In this document: positions 22,679 through 31,199 of the stretch, piece after piece
Layout: each line of letters starts with the position of its first letter
Numbering within the stretch: the stretch's first letter is position 1
From: Flavobacterium sp. LC2016-01
GTDB lineage: Bacteria > Bacteroidota > Bacteroidia > Flavobacteriales > Flavobacteriaceae
Assembly (NCBI RefSeq): GCF_009711135.1
Contig: NZ_WMIC01000002.1
Span: 372,001 to 436,000 of the forward strand
Reading direction: 5' to 3'
DNA: 64,000 nt
Made by a program: the position numbers and the translations under genes
Notes under the pieces: model-generated
What the model was told of the DNA's origin: nothing
Databases searched by the model: none
Seen by the model: the letters and a program-made list of their open reading frames with translations, nothing else

Positions 22679-24346
22679 ATGAAAAAATACACTTTCCTTT
22701 TTTTATCTTTAGTATACTTAACAATGAGTTGTTCTGGCTCAAAATCAGTTTCAATGAATAACGATAATACTTCGAAAACACCTTTCGTCTGGGAAGGAGC
22801 AAATGTTTATTTTTTACTTACAGATCGTTTTTACAACGGAGATAATTCGAACGATTTAAATTTCAATCGCACTAAAACTCCTGGAAAATTACGCGGATTT
22901 GAAGGCGGTGACATTATCGGAATCACTAAAAAAATAGAATCAGGATATTTTGAGAAATTAGGAATAAATGCCATTTGGCTTACGCCGATTGTCGAACAAA
23001 TTCACGATGGCGTTGATGAAGGAACTGGATTGAGTTATGGCTTTCACGGTTATTGGGCAAAAGACTGGACTGCTTTAGATCCTAACTTCGGAACTAAAGA
23101 AGATTTAGCAAAACTTGTAAAAAAAGCACACGAAAAAGGCATCAGAATAATTCTTGACGGCGTAATAAATCATACTGGTCCAGTAACTCCAGAAGATCCT
23201 GTTTGGCCTTCAGACTGGGTAAGAACCGGCGTTGTCTGTGATTACAAATCGTTCGAAAATACGACGATGTGTACATTGGTAGACAATCTTCCAGACGTAA
23301 GAACAGAAAGTACTCAGGAAGTACAATTACCGCCTTTTTTAATCGAAAAGTGGAAAAAAGAAGGCCGTTACGAAAAAGAGATCGCTTCGCTGGATGAATT
23401 CTTCAAAAGAACAAATTACCCAAGAACACCAAAATATTACATCATAAAATGGCTTACAGATTACGTTTTAGAATTTGGCGTTGACGGTTACAGAGGAGAC
23501 ACCGTAAAACATACCGACGAAAACGTCTGGGCCGATTTTAAAAAAGAATGTGACTACGCTTTTGAAACCTGGAAAAAACATCATCCTCTTGAAATATTAG
23601 ATCAAAATCCGTTTTACACCATTGCCGAAGTTTACGGTTACGGCATCAGCGGTGGGCAGGATTATGATTTTGGAGACCGAAAAGTAAATTATTTCCAAAA
23701 TGGTTTCAACAGCATGATCAATTTTGAATTTAAATGGAACGCGGCTCAAAATGATTACGAAGGTTTATTTTCTAAATATTCGAATCATTTAAATAATGAC
23801 TTAAAAGGATATTCTGTCCTTAATTATATGTCTTCGCACGATGACGGTCAGCCTTTTGATGCTAATCGAGTAAAAGGTATTGAAGCCGGAAATAAATTAT
23901 TGCTTTCGCCAGGAATGTCGCAAGTTTATTATGGAGATGAATCAAATCGTTCCTTAGTAGTTGAAGGAACTCAGGGCGATGCAACTTTACGTTCGAACAT
24001 GAATTGGGATGCTATTCAGAATAATTCTGAAACCCAGAAAACACTTTTACATTGGCAAAAATTAGGGCAGTTTAGAAAAAATCATCCTGCCGTTGGAGCC
24101 GGAATTCATAATCTGATTAATGCTAATCCTTATACTTTTTCAAGAACATTTACAAAAGGTGCTTTTACCGATAAAGTAATTATGGGAGTAGATTTACCAA
24201 AAGGCAGAAAAGAACTTCCTGTTGGCGATTTCTTCCCGAACGGAACTAAATTAAAAGACACCTACTCCAATCAAAATACAGAAGTTATTGATGGAAAAGT
24301 GATTATCGACAGTGAATTTGACATCGTTTTACTGGAGAAGATTTAA
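22679..24346 (+). CDS. GH13 alpha-amylase lipoprotein (SusG-like)
   Basis: A 555-residue amylase. The ATG at 22679 is preferred over an in-frame GTG at 22625 because it starts a lipoprotein signal with Cys18 (YLTMSC). Motifs: LDGVINHTGP (region I), GVDGYRGDTVKH with the nucleophile Asp (II), TIAEVYGYG with the acid Glu (III) and MSSHDDGQPF (IV). It is compact, with no clear starch-binding module. As a lipoprotein it is probably tethered to the outer membrane, playing the part of SusG. A surface position is inferred; the residues after Cys (SGSKS) are not strongly acidic. Confidence 0.9.
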   Translation: MKKYTFLFLSLVYLTMSCSGSKSVSMNNDNTSKTPFVWEGANVYFLLTDRFYNGDNSNDLNFNRTKTPGKLRGFEGGDIIGITKKIESGYFEKLGINAIWLTPIVEQIHDGVDEGTGLSYGFHGYWAKDWTALDPNFGTKEDLAKLVKKAHEKGIRIILDGVINHTGPVTPEDPVWPSDWVRTGVVCDYKSFENTTMCTLVDNLPDVRTESTQEVQLPPFLIEKWKKEGRYEKEIASLDEFFKRTNYPRTPKYYIIKWLTDYVLEFGVDGYRGDTVKHTDENVWADFKKECDYAFETWKKHHPLEILDQNPFYTIAEVYGYGISGGQDYDFGDRKVNYFQNGFNSMINFEFKWNAAQNDYEGLFSKYSNHLNNDLKGYSVLNYMSSHDDGQPFDANRVKGIEAGNKLLLSPGMSQVYYGDESNRSLVVEGTQGDATLRSNMNWDAIQNNSETQKTLLHWQKLGQFRKNHPAVGAGIHNLINANPYTFSRTFTKGAFTDKVIMGVDLPKGRKELPVGDFFPNGTKLKDTYSNQNTEVIDGKVIIDSEFDIVLLEKI

Positions 24347-24353
24347 GCTTTTT

Positions 24354-24425
24354 TCTCTCGCAGATTTAGGAGATTGCACAGATAATTTAAAAAACAATCT
24401 GTCGAATCTGCAAAATCTGCGAGAG
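24354..24425. repeat. Imperfect inverted repeat (CTCGCAGATTT…AAATCTGCGAG)
   Basis: TCTCTCGCAGATTT near 24354 pairs with AAATCTGCGAGAGA ending at 24425, with GATTGCACAGAT/AATCTGTCGAATC inside. It can form a long hairpin after the SusG-like gene. A GCAGATTTGGCAGATTGAACAGATT-like stretch recurs at 34999-35050. Confidence 0.65.
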
Positions 24426-24492
24426 ACATAATTTATCGCAGATTTCAAGATCAATTTAATCCTTTAATCTGTGGCAAACTTTTTTATACAAT

Positions 24493-24536
24493 CCTTGCGA
24501 CCTTTGCGTAAAACTTTGCGACCTTTGCGGTTAAAC
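24493..24536. repeat. Direct repeat TTGCGACCTTTGCG
   Basis: Two identical 14-mers at 24495-24508 and 24516-24529 precede GGTTAAAC. The block is a reverse-orientation relative of the AACCGCAAAG repeats at 1618 and 56662. It lies immediately before the GDPD gene. Confidence 0.7.
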
Positions 24537-24544
24537 TTCACACA

Positions 24545-25222
24545 ATGCTAAAGATTGCCCATCGCGGTGCGAAAGCCTACGAACCTGAAAACACTTTACA
24601 AGCATTTCAGAAAGCTTTAGATTTAAATTCAGATGGAATTGAACTCGACGTTCATTTGAGTTCTGACGGTCAAATTATCGTAATTCACGATGAAACCATC
24701 GACAAAATGACCAACGGAAAAGGTTTTGTAAATACTTTATCTTTGTCCGAATTAAAATCATTTTTGATTGATGGAAAGCATGAAATTCCAACTTTAAGAG
24801 AGGTTTTTGATTTGGTCAATAAAAAATGCTTCATCAATATTGAATTAAAAAGCGCTGACACTTTAACAAAAGTCATCACTTTAATCGATGAATATGTTTC
24901 AGAAAAACATTGGAAATACGAGCATTTTATAGTTTCAAGTTTTGATTGGAATGCTTTACAACAAGTTCACAATCTAGATTCAAAAATCCCAATTGGTGTA
25001 CTAACTGAAACCGATTTGCATTTAGCTTTGGCTTTCGCCGAAACCATAAAAGCAAAAGCGATTCATCCTTATTATCATTTATTGACTGAGGAAAACACTC
25101 AGCAAATGCAGGAAAAAGGATTCCTGGTTTTACCCTGGACAGTAAATATTGACGAAGACATTCAAAAAATAAAAAGTTATAAAGTAAACGGAATCATCAC
25201 TGATTTTCCAGATAAAATATAA
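24545..25222 (+). CDS. Glycerophosphodiester phosphodiesterase
   Basis: A 225-residue UgpQ-type cytoplasmic GDPD that hydrolyses glycerophosphodiesters to glycerol-3-phosphate and an alcohol. The N-terminal HRGAKAYEPENTLQAF supplies the catalytic His and metal-binding Glu, and GIELDVHLSSDGQIIVIHDE supplies the second catalytic His and acidic metal ligands. ELKS and the C-terminal PWTVN and GIITDFP are also family blocks. The length is normal and there is no signal peptide. Confidence 0.93.
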   Translation: MLKIAHRGAKAYEPENTLQAFQKALDLNSDGIELDVHLSSDGQIIVIHDETIDKMTNGKGFVNTLSLSELKSFLIDGKHEIPTLREVFDLVNKKCFINIELKSADTLTKVITLIDEYVSEKHWKYEHFIVSSFDWNALQQVHNLDSKIPIGVLTETDLHLALAFAETIKAKAIHPYYHLLTEENTQQMQEKGFLVLPWTVNIDEDIQKIKSYKVNGIITDFPDKI

Positions 25223-25236
25223 AATTCGTCGCGATA

Positions 25237-25269
25237 AACTTTGTCAAAGTTTAAAACTTTGACAAAGTT
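25237..25269. terminator. Hairpin AACTTTGTCAAAGTT…AACTTTGACAAAGTT
   Basis: A perfect 15-bp inverted repeat with a 3-nt loop lies 14 nt after the GDPD stop. The same core occurs as a terminator at 56870-56910. The T-tail here is weak, so it may be only a repeat element or a 3' stabiliser. Confidence 0.5.
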
Positions 25270-25331
25270 ATTTAGAGGATTTCAAAAAAAAATTAGTGCC
25301 AATTCGTGAAATTAGTGGCAAACAAAAAAAT

Positions 25332-26540
25332 ATGATCAAAAATTTCGATATCATCATCGTTGGCGGAGGCGCTGCAGGTTTTTTTACTGCTATTAATATT
25401 GCAGAGAAAAATCCGAAACTCAAAATTGCCATTTTAGAAAGAGGAAAAGAAGTTCTTTCTAAAGTCCGCGTTTCCGGAGGCGGACGATGCAACGTTACAC
25501 ACGCTTGTTTTGAACCAAACGAACTGGTTAAGTTTTATCCGCGAGGCGAAAAAGAACTTCGTGGTCCGTTTCATCAATTTTGTTCCGGAGATACTATCGA
25601 ATGGTTCGAAAAACACGGCGTAGAATTAAAAATTGAAGATGACGGAAGAATGTTTCCGGTTTCGAATTCTTCGCAAACTATAATTGATTGTTTCTTAGAA
25701 GCAACTGGAAAATTAGGCATAAAAGTATTGACAGGTCAAAGCGTACAATCGATTTTTAAAGCCGAAAATCATTGGAAAATTGATACGCAGGATGAAAATT
25801 ATGCCACAGAAAAATTAGTTCTGGCAACAGGAAGCAATCCGAAAATTTGGGAAATGCTCCAGACGCAAGGCCACGCCATTGTAAGTCCGGTTCCTTCCCT
25901 ATTTACTTTTAATATTAAAGATTCCCGAATTAAAGAATTACCCGGCGTTGTTGCACAAGTTACCGTGAACGTAAAAGATACCAAACTAGAATCAACTGGA
26001 CCTTTGTTAATCACACACTGGGGAATGAGCGGACCCGCGATTCTAAAACTTTCTGCTTGGGGTGCACGAACTTTATTCGATAAAAATTATCAGTTTACCA
26101 TTTTTGTGAATTGGTTAAATGATGTTGATACCGAAGATACCGAAAAAATCCTAAAAGATTTAAAACAAGAACACGCCAAAAAAGCCGTTTCTAAAAAATC
26201 GCCTTTTGATTTCCCCAATCGTTTATGGGAAAGTTTAGTTCTGGCTTCTGAGATTGAAGCTGAAACCAAATGGGCTGATTTATCGAAAATTCAATTGCAG
26301 AATTTAGCTTCTCAGCTTACAAAAGCAAAATTTCAGGTCAACGGAAAAAGTACTTTTAAAGAAGAATTTGTAACTGCTGGCGGAATCGATTTAAAGGAAA
26401 TCAACTTCAAAACCATGGAAAGCAAACTGCATCAAAATCTTTATTTTGCGGGTGAAATTGTCAATATCGACGCTATTACAGGAGGTTTTAATTTTCAAAA
26501 TGCCTGGACAAGCGGGTTTATTTTGGCTCAAAATATTTAA
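25332..26540 (+). CDS. FAD-dependent oxidoreductase, HI0933/BaiN family
   Basis: A 402-residue flavoprotein. I chose the ATG at 25332 (MIKNFDIIIVGGGAAGFF) over a GTG at 25296 that lies in a repeat. The dinucleotide-binding motif GGGAAG is at the N-terminus. SKVRVSGGGRCNVTHAC is the HI0933 signature, and the C-terminal TAGGIDLKEINFKTMESKLHQNLYFAGEIVNIDAITGGFNFQNAWTSG block is typical. The family is widespread but its physiological substrate is poorly defined; BaiN in gut bacteria acts on bile acids. It is 4 nt upstream of the next gene, so they are likely co-transcribed. Confidence 0.92.
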   Translation: MIKNFDIIIVGGGAAGFFTAINIAEKNPKLKIAILERGKEVLSKVRVSGGGRCNVTHACFEPNELVKFYPRGEKELRGPFHQFCSGDTIEWFEKHGVELKIEDDGRMFPVSNSSQTIIDCFLEATGKLGIKVLTGQSVQSIFKAENHWKIDTQDENYATEKLVLATGSNPKIWEMLQTQGHAIVSPVPSLFTFNIKDSRIKELPGVVAQVTVNVKDTKLESTGPLLITHWGMSGPAILKLSAWGARTLFDKNYQFTIFVNWLNDVDTEDTEKILKDLKQEHAKKAVSKKSPFDFPNRLWESLVLASEIEAETKWADLSKIQLQNLASQLTKAKFQVNGKSTFKEEFVTAGGIDLKEINFKTMESKLHQNLYFAGEIVNIDAITGGFNFQNAWTSGFILAQNI

Positions 26541-26544
26541 TAGA

Positions 26545-27192
26545 ATGAAATTTAAAGGAATTATTTTTGATTTAGACGGAACGTTAGTAGACTCATTACA
26601 CGATATTTCAGATGCCATGAATACAGTGCTGAAAGGTCTAAATTACCCAACGCATACTTACGAAACCTATCAATATTTTATTGGCAGCGGTTTACGAAAT
26701 TTAGTCAGCAAAGCTTTGCCTGCTTCGAATAATAATGAAGAGCAAATTGAAATTTGTTTTAATTTGATGGTGAATGAATATCGAAAAATCTGCACGTTAA
26801 AAACAAAACCCTATAGTGGAATTGTCGAATTATTAGACAATTTGACGTCACAAAATATCAAATTAGCGGTTTTCTCCAACAAGGCTGATGAACTGACTAA
26901 AAAAATAGCGTCAGAAATATTTCCTGATTATTTTGATACTGCAGTTGGTTTAAGTACGGAAGCATTAAAAAAACCAAATCCGTTTGAAGCTGTAACCATT
27001 AGCAAAAACTGGAATTTAAAACCCGAAGAAATTCTGTTCGTAGGCGATTCAGATATTGATATGCAGACCGCTGTAAATGCAAATATGTTTCCCGTTGGCG
27101 TTTCTTGGGGTTACAGAACCGAAGAAGAATTGAAAATCAGCGGTGCAAAATTGGTTATTAATAATGCTTCGGAATTAATTGAAATATTGTAA
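26545..27192 (+). CDS. HAD hydrolase, phosphoglycolate phosphatase-like
   Basis: A 215-residue HAD subfamily IA phosphatase. The start ATG at 26545 follows the flavoprotein stop by 4 nt; a longer in-frame start would overlap that gene by 95 nt. Motif I is FDLDGTLVDSLHD, motif II VFSNKA, motif III KKPNPFEA and motif IV VGDSDIDMQTAVNA. SWGYRTEEEL near the end is typical of Gph-like enzymes. The substrate could be phosphoglycolate, pyrophosphate or another small phosphoester. Confidence 0.85.
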   Translation: MKFKGIIFDLDGTLVDSLHDISDAMNTVLKGLNYPTHTYETYQYFIGSGLRNLVSKALPASNNNEEQIEICFNLMVNEYRKICTLKTKPYSGIVELLDNLTSQNIKLAVFSNKADELTKKIASEIFPDYFDTAVGLSTEALKKPNPFEAVTISKNWNLKPEEILFVGDSDIDMQTAVNANMFPVGVSWGYRTEEELKISGAKLVINNASELIEIL

Positions 27193-27198
27193 AAGTAT

Positions 27199-27250
27199 TC
27201 GGTCGCAGTTTTCAGTCACAATCCTATGAACTGAAAAACTTCGACCGAGA
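27199..27250 (+). terminator. Imperfect hairpin after the HAD gene
   Basis: TCGGTCGcAGTTTTCAGT pairs imperfectly with ACTGAAAAACTtCGACCGA. No T-run follows, so it could be a dispersed repeat rather than an efficient terminator. Confidence 0.35.
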
Positions 27251-27342
27251 ACTCCACAAAACAAATTAACAAGAATTTACAGATTTCACAAGTTTTCATT
27301 AAGACTATTCTAATAATTTTACTCTCAACTAATTAATCCTGT

Positions 27343-28059
27343 ATGAGAGTAAAATTACTTACCACAATTTCTATTTTCACTTATCAACTTGGCATTTCTC
27401 AAACCGAAAAGTTATTGAACGGAAAGGTTCTTTCGCAGAATATTCCACTTAACAAAGTAGAAGTAATCAATAAAACGGCTAAAACGAGTACACGTACAAA
27501 TGAACTGGGAGAATTCTCTATTTTGGTTCGCCCAAAAGACAGTTTGATTTTCTATTGTAAAGATTATTATTTCAAAAGATTAAGAGTTTGGCAGGAAACT
27601 ATTGATCAAAACAATCTTATTGTCAATATGATTTTAAAGCCTGAAGAACTTGACGAAGTGGTTGTTACTAAAATTACATTTCCTAAAGTTGGTCCAGCCG
27701 ATGAAAACTCAATTATAGTACCAAGACCTCCATTATCTACAGGCGTTTACGACGGAACAATAGCAAATGGAGTCGATTTAATGACTATTTTCAGTCTATT
27801 TCGGAAAAAGCATAAAAAAACCGAAGAAAAATTCAAAGAATTAGATTTCAAAAAACTAGCAGAAGCAACGGTTCCACTGGATTTCTTTACAAATGATTTA
27901 AAACTAAAACCTGAAGACAAAGAATTGTTTCTTCAATTTTGCGACGCCGATCCTAAGGCCGAAACCCTTGTTGAACAGAAAAATCTACTTTATACCATGG
28001 ATTTTTTGCACACTAAAAACAAAGAGTTTCAAAAATTAAATGCTGAAAACAAAAACTAA
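27343..28059 (+). CDS. Secreted carboxypeptidase-regulatory-like protein, tandem paralogue 1
   Basis: A 238-residue protein with a signal-peptide-like N-terminus (LLTTISIFTYQLGISQ), then a CarboxypepD_reg-like Ig domain (~24-100: LNGKVLSQNIPLNKVEVINKT… TNELGEFSILV). The middle is variable, and the C-terminal helical block has PLDFFTNDLKLKPEDKELFLQFCDADP. It is the first of three consecutive paralogues. The Ig domain usually occurs at the start of SusC-like receptors; here it stands alone. I cannot assign a function; a periplasmic or outer-membrane-associated role is likely. Confidence 0.8.
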   Translation: MRVKLLTTISIFTYQLGISQTEKLLNGKVLSQNIPLNKVEVINKTAKTSTRTNELGEFSILVRPKDSLIFYCKDYYFKRLRVWQETIDQNNLIVNMILKPEELDEVVVTKITFPKVGPADENSIIVPRPPLSTGVYDGTIANGVDLMTIFSLFRKKHKKTEEKFKELDFKKLAEATVPLDFFTNDLKLKPEDKELFLQFCDADPKAETLVEQKNLLYTMDFLHTKNKEFQKLNAENKN

Positions 28060-28069
28060 AATCAATTAA

Positions 28070-28819
28070 ATGAAAGTAAAATTACTTACTACAATTTCCT
28101 TTTTCACTTATCAGCTCAGTATTTCTCAAACCGAAAAAACACTTCACGGGAAAGTAGTTTCTCAAAATCTACTTCTAAAAAATGTTGAAGTCATTAATAA
28201 AACTGCCAAAACCAGTACAACGACAAATGCTTCAGGAGAATTTTCGATTGCCGTAAAAACACATGACAGTTTATTGTTTTTTGCCAAAGATTATTTATTC
28301 ACACGATTAAAAATTACAGCAAAGGAAATCGAAACCAATAATCTTATTGTAAATATGATCCCGAAAGCGGAAGAATTGAATGAAGTGGTGATTTTAGACA
28401 GGAAAACTACCTCAATTTCACTTAGCAAAGAAGATATAAAGCAAATCAAACTAAATTCACATAAATCAAAAGAAGGATTAAAAATTCAAGGTTTTAATGA
28501 GGTAAAGGGAACTCCACTTGATATAGATTTCATTTACTTGGGAAAAAAAATTTACAACTTGTTAAAGAAAGACGAAGAGCCTAAAAAAGAAGTTCCAAAA
28601 ATTGATTTTAGAAAATTAATTTCAACAACTTGCCCAGCAGATTTCTTTACCAAAGATTTAAAATTAAATGCTGAAGAAAAAGAACTTTTTCTCCAATTCT
28701 GCGAGGCCGATCCAAATTCCCAATTGCTTTTAGAAAATTCGAATGTTTTGTCGACTATGGAATTTTTATATACTAAAAATGAAGAATTTAAGAAGCTGAA
28801 ATCCGAAATTAAAAACTAA
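28070..28819 (+). CDS. Secreted carboxypeptidase-regulatory-like protein, tandem paralogue 2
   Basis: A 249-residue paralogue, 10 nt after copy 1. It shares the N-terminal signal and Ig domain (LHGKVVSQNLLLKNVEVINKTAKTSTTTN) and the C-terminal block ADFFTKDLKLNAEEKELFLQFCEADP. Its middle (~115-180: LDRKTTSISLSKEDIKQIKL…) does not match copy 1. This is conserved ends around a divergent centre. Confidence 0.8.
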   Translation: MKVKLLTTISFFTYQLSISQTEKTLHGKVVSQNLLLKNVEVINKTAKTSTTTNASGEFSIAVKTHDSLLFFAKDYLFTRLKITAKEIETNNLIVNMIPKAEELNEVVILDRKTTSISLSKEDIKQIKLNSHKSKEGLKIQGFNEVKGTPLDIDFIYLGKKIYNLLKKDEEPKKEVPKIDFRKLISTTCPADFFTKDLKLNAEEKELFLQFCEADPNSQLLLENSNVLSTMEFLYTKNEEFKKLKSEIKN

Positions 28820-28825
28820 AGTTTA

Positions 28826-29533
28826 ATGAAAGTACGACTACTTACCACAATTTTCTTCTTTACTTATCAGCTCAGTATTTCTCAAACGGAAAAATTAATA
28901 AACGGAAAAGTTCTTTCAGAGAACATACCACTTAAAAAAGTGGAAGTAATTAATAAGACCACTAAAATCAGTACTAAAACAAATGAGTTGGGAGAATTTT
29001 CAATTTTGGTAAAAGCGCATGACAGTCTTATCTTTTTCTACAAAGATTCTTTTTTCTCAAGGTTGAAAATTTCTCAGGAAAACATCAATCAGAATAATCT
29101 GATCGTGAATAAAGTCCTGAAACCTGAAGAATTGAATGAAGTTATCATCACTAAGATCGAATTTGATAAAGTCAAGGTTGATGCTGATGCTGTTGCAGAT
29201 GTATTAATCAGCAAAAATGTCAAAGATTTATCCTGGAATACAGGAGTTAATGATAATAGAATTAGAGAAGCTCTTCGAGTTTCATTCCCTTTAAAAGGCA
29301 AGCAGAAGAAAACAATTGAACTTGGCGACGATCGTTTTAAGAAACTGATAATGGCTTATTGTCCACCCGATTTTTTTATCAAAAATCTAAAACTAAAACC
29401 CGAAGAAAAAGAACTTTTTATTGATTTTTGCGACTCAGATCCGAAATCGAAAACGCTTCTTGAAAACCCAAATGTTCTAACTATAATGGATTTTTTGTTT
29501 CTTAAGAATGAAGAATTTAAGAAGCTGGAATAG
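28826..29533 (+). CDS. Secreted carboxypeptidase-regulatory-like protein, tandem paralogue 3
   Basis: A 235-residue paralogue, 6 nt after copy 2. The ends are conserved (INGKVLSENIPLKKVEVINKT near the N-terminus; PDFFIKNLKLKPEEKELFIDFCDSDP near the C-terminus) and the middle is again unique (VKVDADAVADVLISKNVKDLS). Its last 17 nt overlap the 3' end of the converging TPR gene. The three copies probably form one operon and arose by tandem duplication. Confidence 0.8.
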   Translation: MKVRLLTTIFFFTYQLSISQTEKLINGKVLSENIPLKKVEVINKTTKISTKTNELGEFSILVKAHDSLIFFYKDSFFSRLKISQENINQNNLIVNKVLKPEELNEVIITKIEFDKVKVDADAVADVLISKNVKDLSWNTGVNDNRIREALRVSFPLKGKQKKTIELGDDRFKKLIMAYCPPDFFIKNLKLKPEEKELFIDFCDSDPKSKTLLENPNVLTIMDFLFLKNEEFKKLE

Positions 29534-30509
29534 CTTTTTTTAGTTTCTTCCATTTGAAAAAAAGAATAATTGTGCTACTTAACAAAAACAACGTAATTAT
29601 TGAAAAGACCATTATCATTTGGTTAAAACTATCATCATCATTTCTTGCTTTTTTAATTAATTTGTCCGTCAATGCTTGTTCACGAGTAGCGATTTTATCC
29701 AAATCCTTACCGTTTTTTAAAAAAAAATCATTCATCTTTTTATAACAGACTATCAATCTTTCGTTTAGGACATCACTTCGAAATCCATACTTTTTTGAAA
29801 GCTCATATATTTCAGAAGTATCGCTCGAAAAATTTTCGTCCATAAACGCAATGTTTCCTAATTCGAATAACAAAACAGAAATAATTTGATCTTTCGGTTT
29901 TATAAACGAAATTCTTTCATTTAACTGAAAAAACAAAGCATCTTGTAGCTTTATCAATTCTTCATCAGAAAGCTTTGTCTTTAAAGTAATTCCAGAGCCG
30001 AAATTAGTGCCAATAAAAAATTCACCCGTTGGATTCTCTAGTTTTTGAATCTTAGCTTCAAGTATTTTTAGATGAAGCCATTCAGATCCTTCGTGAGATT
30101 CTGGATTAATCCTAATTGACTTTTTAATCCAGTCATAAGCTTTCTCATTTTCACCCATTAATTCATAAAGAGTTCCAAGATTTGAAGCTGTAGAATATCT
30201 GTTTGGTTTAATCTTTTCAATGTTTAGATATAATGCTAAAGCTTCTTTGTATTTTCCCTGAATAATTAAAACATATCCTTTATCAGATAAATAATCTATA
30301 TCTTTTGTTTTTTCATATCCTTCTTCAAGATCTAGAATTAAACTCGAAAAATCTTTAATTTTAAATTGGTGTCCTCTAGGTACGAAATACTCTTTATGAT
30401 CACGATAAACTTCAACTTTATTCTTTAATTTTTTAATGTCCCAATTCAAACAAGCAAAAGTTTTAAATGACATCAAAACCAAAACAACAAAAACTTTAAA
30501 TCTATTCAT
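29517..30509 (-). CDS. TPR protein with C-terminal membrane anchor
   Basis: A 330-residue protein. The N-terminal hydrophobic segment (1-19, FKVFVVLVLMSFKTFA) looks like a signal peptide. TPR-like helices follow at ~55-150 (ALALYLNIEKIKPNRYSTASNLGTLYELMGENEKAYDWIKKSIRINPES). Near the C-terminus is one TM helix (~297-318, MIMVFSIITLFLLSSTIILFF) with a basic tail. Most of the protein should lie in the periplasm. It converges on the tandem paralogues with a 17-nt 3' overlap. No specific function is visible. Confidence 0.75.
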   Translation of the reverse strand: MNRFKVFVVLVLMSFKTFACLNWDIKKLKNKVEVYRDHKEYFVPRGHQFKIKDFSSLILDLEEGYEKTKDIDYLSDKGYVLIIQGKYKEALALYLNIEKIKPNRYSTASNLGTLYELMGENEKAYDWIKKSIRINPESHEGSEWLHLKILEAKIQKLENPTGEFFIGTNFGSGITLKTKLSDEELIKLQDALFFQLNERISFIKPKDQIISVLLFELGNIAFMDENFSSDTSEIYELSKKYGFRSDVLNERLIVCYKKMNDFFLKNGKDLDKIATREQALTDKLIKKARNDDDSFNQMIMVFSIITLFLLSSTIILFFKWKKLKKAIPAS

Positions 30510-30570
30510 AAAATAAAAAAGTATTGATTAAACTTGAAACAAAGAAAAACTTGAAACCTGAAACAAAATA

Positions 30571-31047
30571 CTACCTATTCAGCCACAAAATACTGCCATT
30601 CAAAACCGCCGCAAACGCAACCCAAATTAAATAAGGAATCAACAAATAACCTGCAGTTTTATTGATTTTCACAAACTTCAAATATGTTTCATAAATAAAC
30701 AACCATAAAAGTATGATCTCAACTAAAGCCAGCATCGTGTTTTTTAATCCGAAGAATAAATACGACCATACAGCATTTAAGGTTAACTGAATTATAAAGA
30801 GAAGAAGCGCTTTTTTAACTTCTTCATTTTGCTCTTTAATTTTATCCCAAACTAATCCAGCAGCAACAGCCATAAAAATGTAAAGAATTGTCCAAACCGG
30901 CATGAAAATCCAATTCGGTGGATTAAAAAATGGTTTTTCAAGTGTTGGATACCAGCTTTCAACGCTTGGTCTGGTTACTGTACTGGCAGAATATCCCACT
31001 GCTAAACAAACCAATAAAGCTATTGCAATTTTTACGTATTTATTCAT
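30571..31047 (-). CDS. tspO: TspO/MBR family membrane protein
   Basis: A 158-residue five-helix protein of the tryptophan-rich sensory protein/peripheral benzodiazepine receptor family. It binds porphyrins and affects tetrapyrrole or stress physiology. Family blocks seen are SWYPTLEKPFFNPPNWIFMPVWTILYIFMAVAAGLVW and LNAVWSYLFFGLKN. I chose ATG at 31047 over an upstream TTG at 31068. It is divergent from mvaD. A direct link with the isoprenoid genes is not shown. Confidence 0.93.
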   Translation of the reverse strand: MNKYVKIAIALLVCLAVGYSASTVTRPSVESWYPTLEKPFFNPPNWIFMPVWTILYIFMAVAAGLVWDKIKEQNEEVKKALLLFIIQLTLNAVWSYLFFGLKNTMLALVEIILLWLFIYETYLKFVKINKTAGYLLIPYLIWVAFAAVLNGSILWLNR

Positions 31048-31092
31048 TTTGTTAAATTTTGTAGTCAAAAATAGTTAAAAGAAAAGTTTAAA

Positions 31093-31165
31093 CCATATAA
31101 GTGATATAAGTTCATTTTAGCAAAGCTCATTTATATTTTCTTATATTACTTATAGGGTGAAAAAA
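31093..31165. repeat. Dispersed ATATAAGT repeat upstream of mvaD
   Basis: CCATATAAGT…TATAAGTTCATTT at the left and CTTATATTACTTATAG at the right form an imperfect inverted repeat. A similar element (CCATATAAGTAATTGAAGTTCATTT … CTTATATGACTTATATGG) fills 38634-38731 between other genes. Confidence 0.55.
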
Positions 31166-31174
31166 TTTAAAAAC

Positions 31175-31182
31175 TATCTTTG
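31175..31182 (+). promoter_or_regulatory. -7 box of mvaD
   Basis: TATCTTTG matches TAnnTTTG and ends 17 nt before the mvaD ATG, giving a very short leader. No good TTG is seen at the expected -33 distance. Confidence 0.45.
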
Positions 31183-31199
31183 CCAAAATTTTATAATTC

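Noticed and set aside
25296..25331. GTG start of the flavoprotein
   Set aside because: The codons come from an intergenic ATTCGTGAAATTAGTGGC repeat; the GGGAAG motif sits at the expected distance from ATG 25332.
26446..26544. Longer HAD phosphatase start
   Set aside because: It would overlap the flavoprotein gene by 95 nt; the motif FDLDGT is at the normal distance from ATG 26545.
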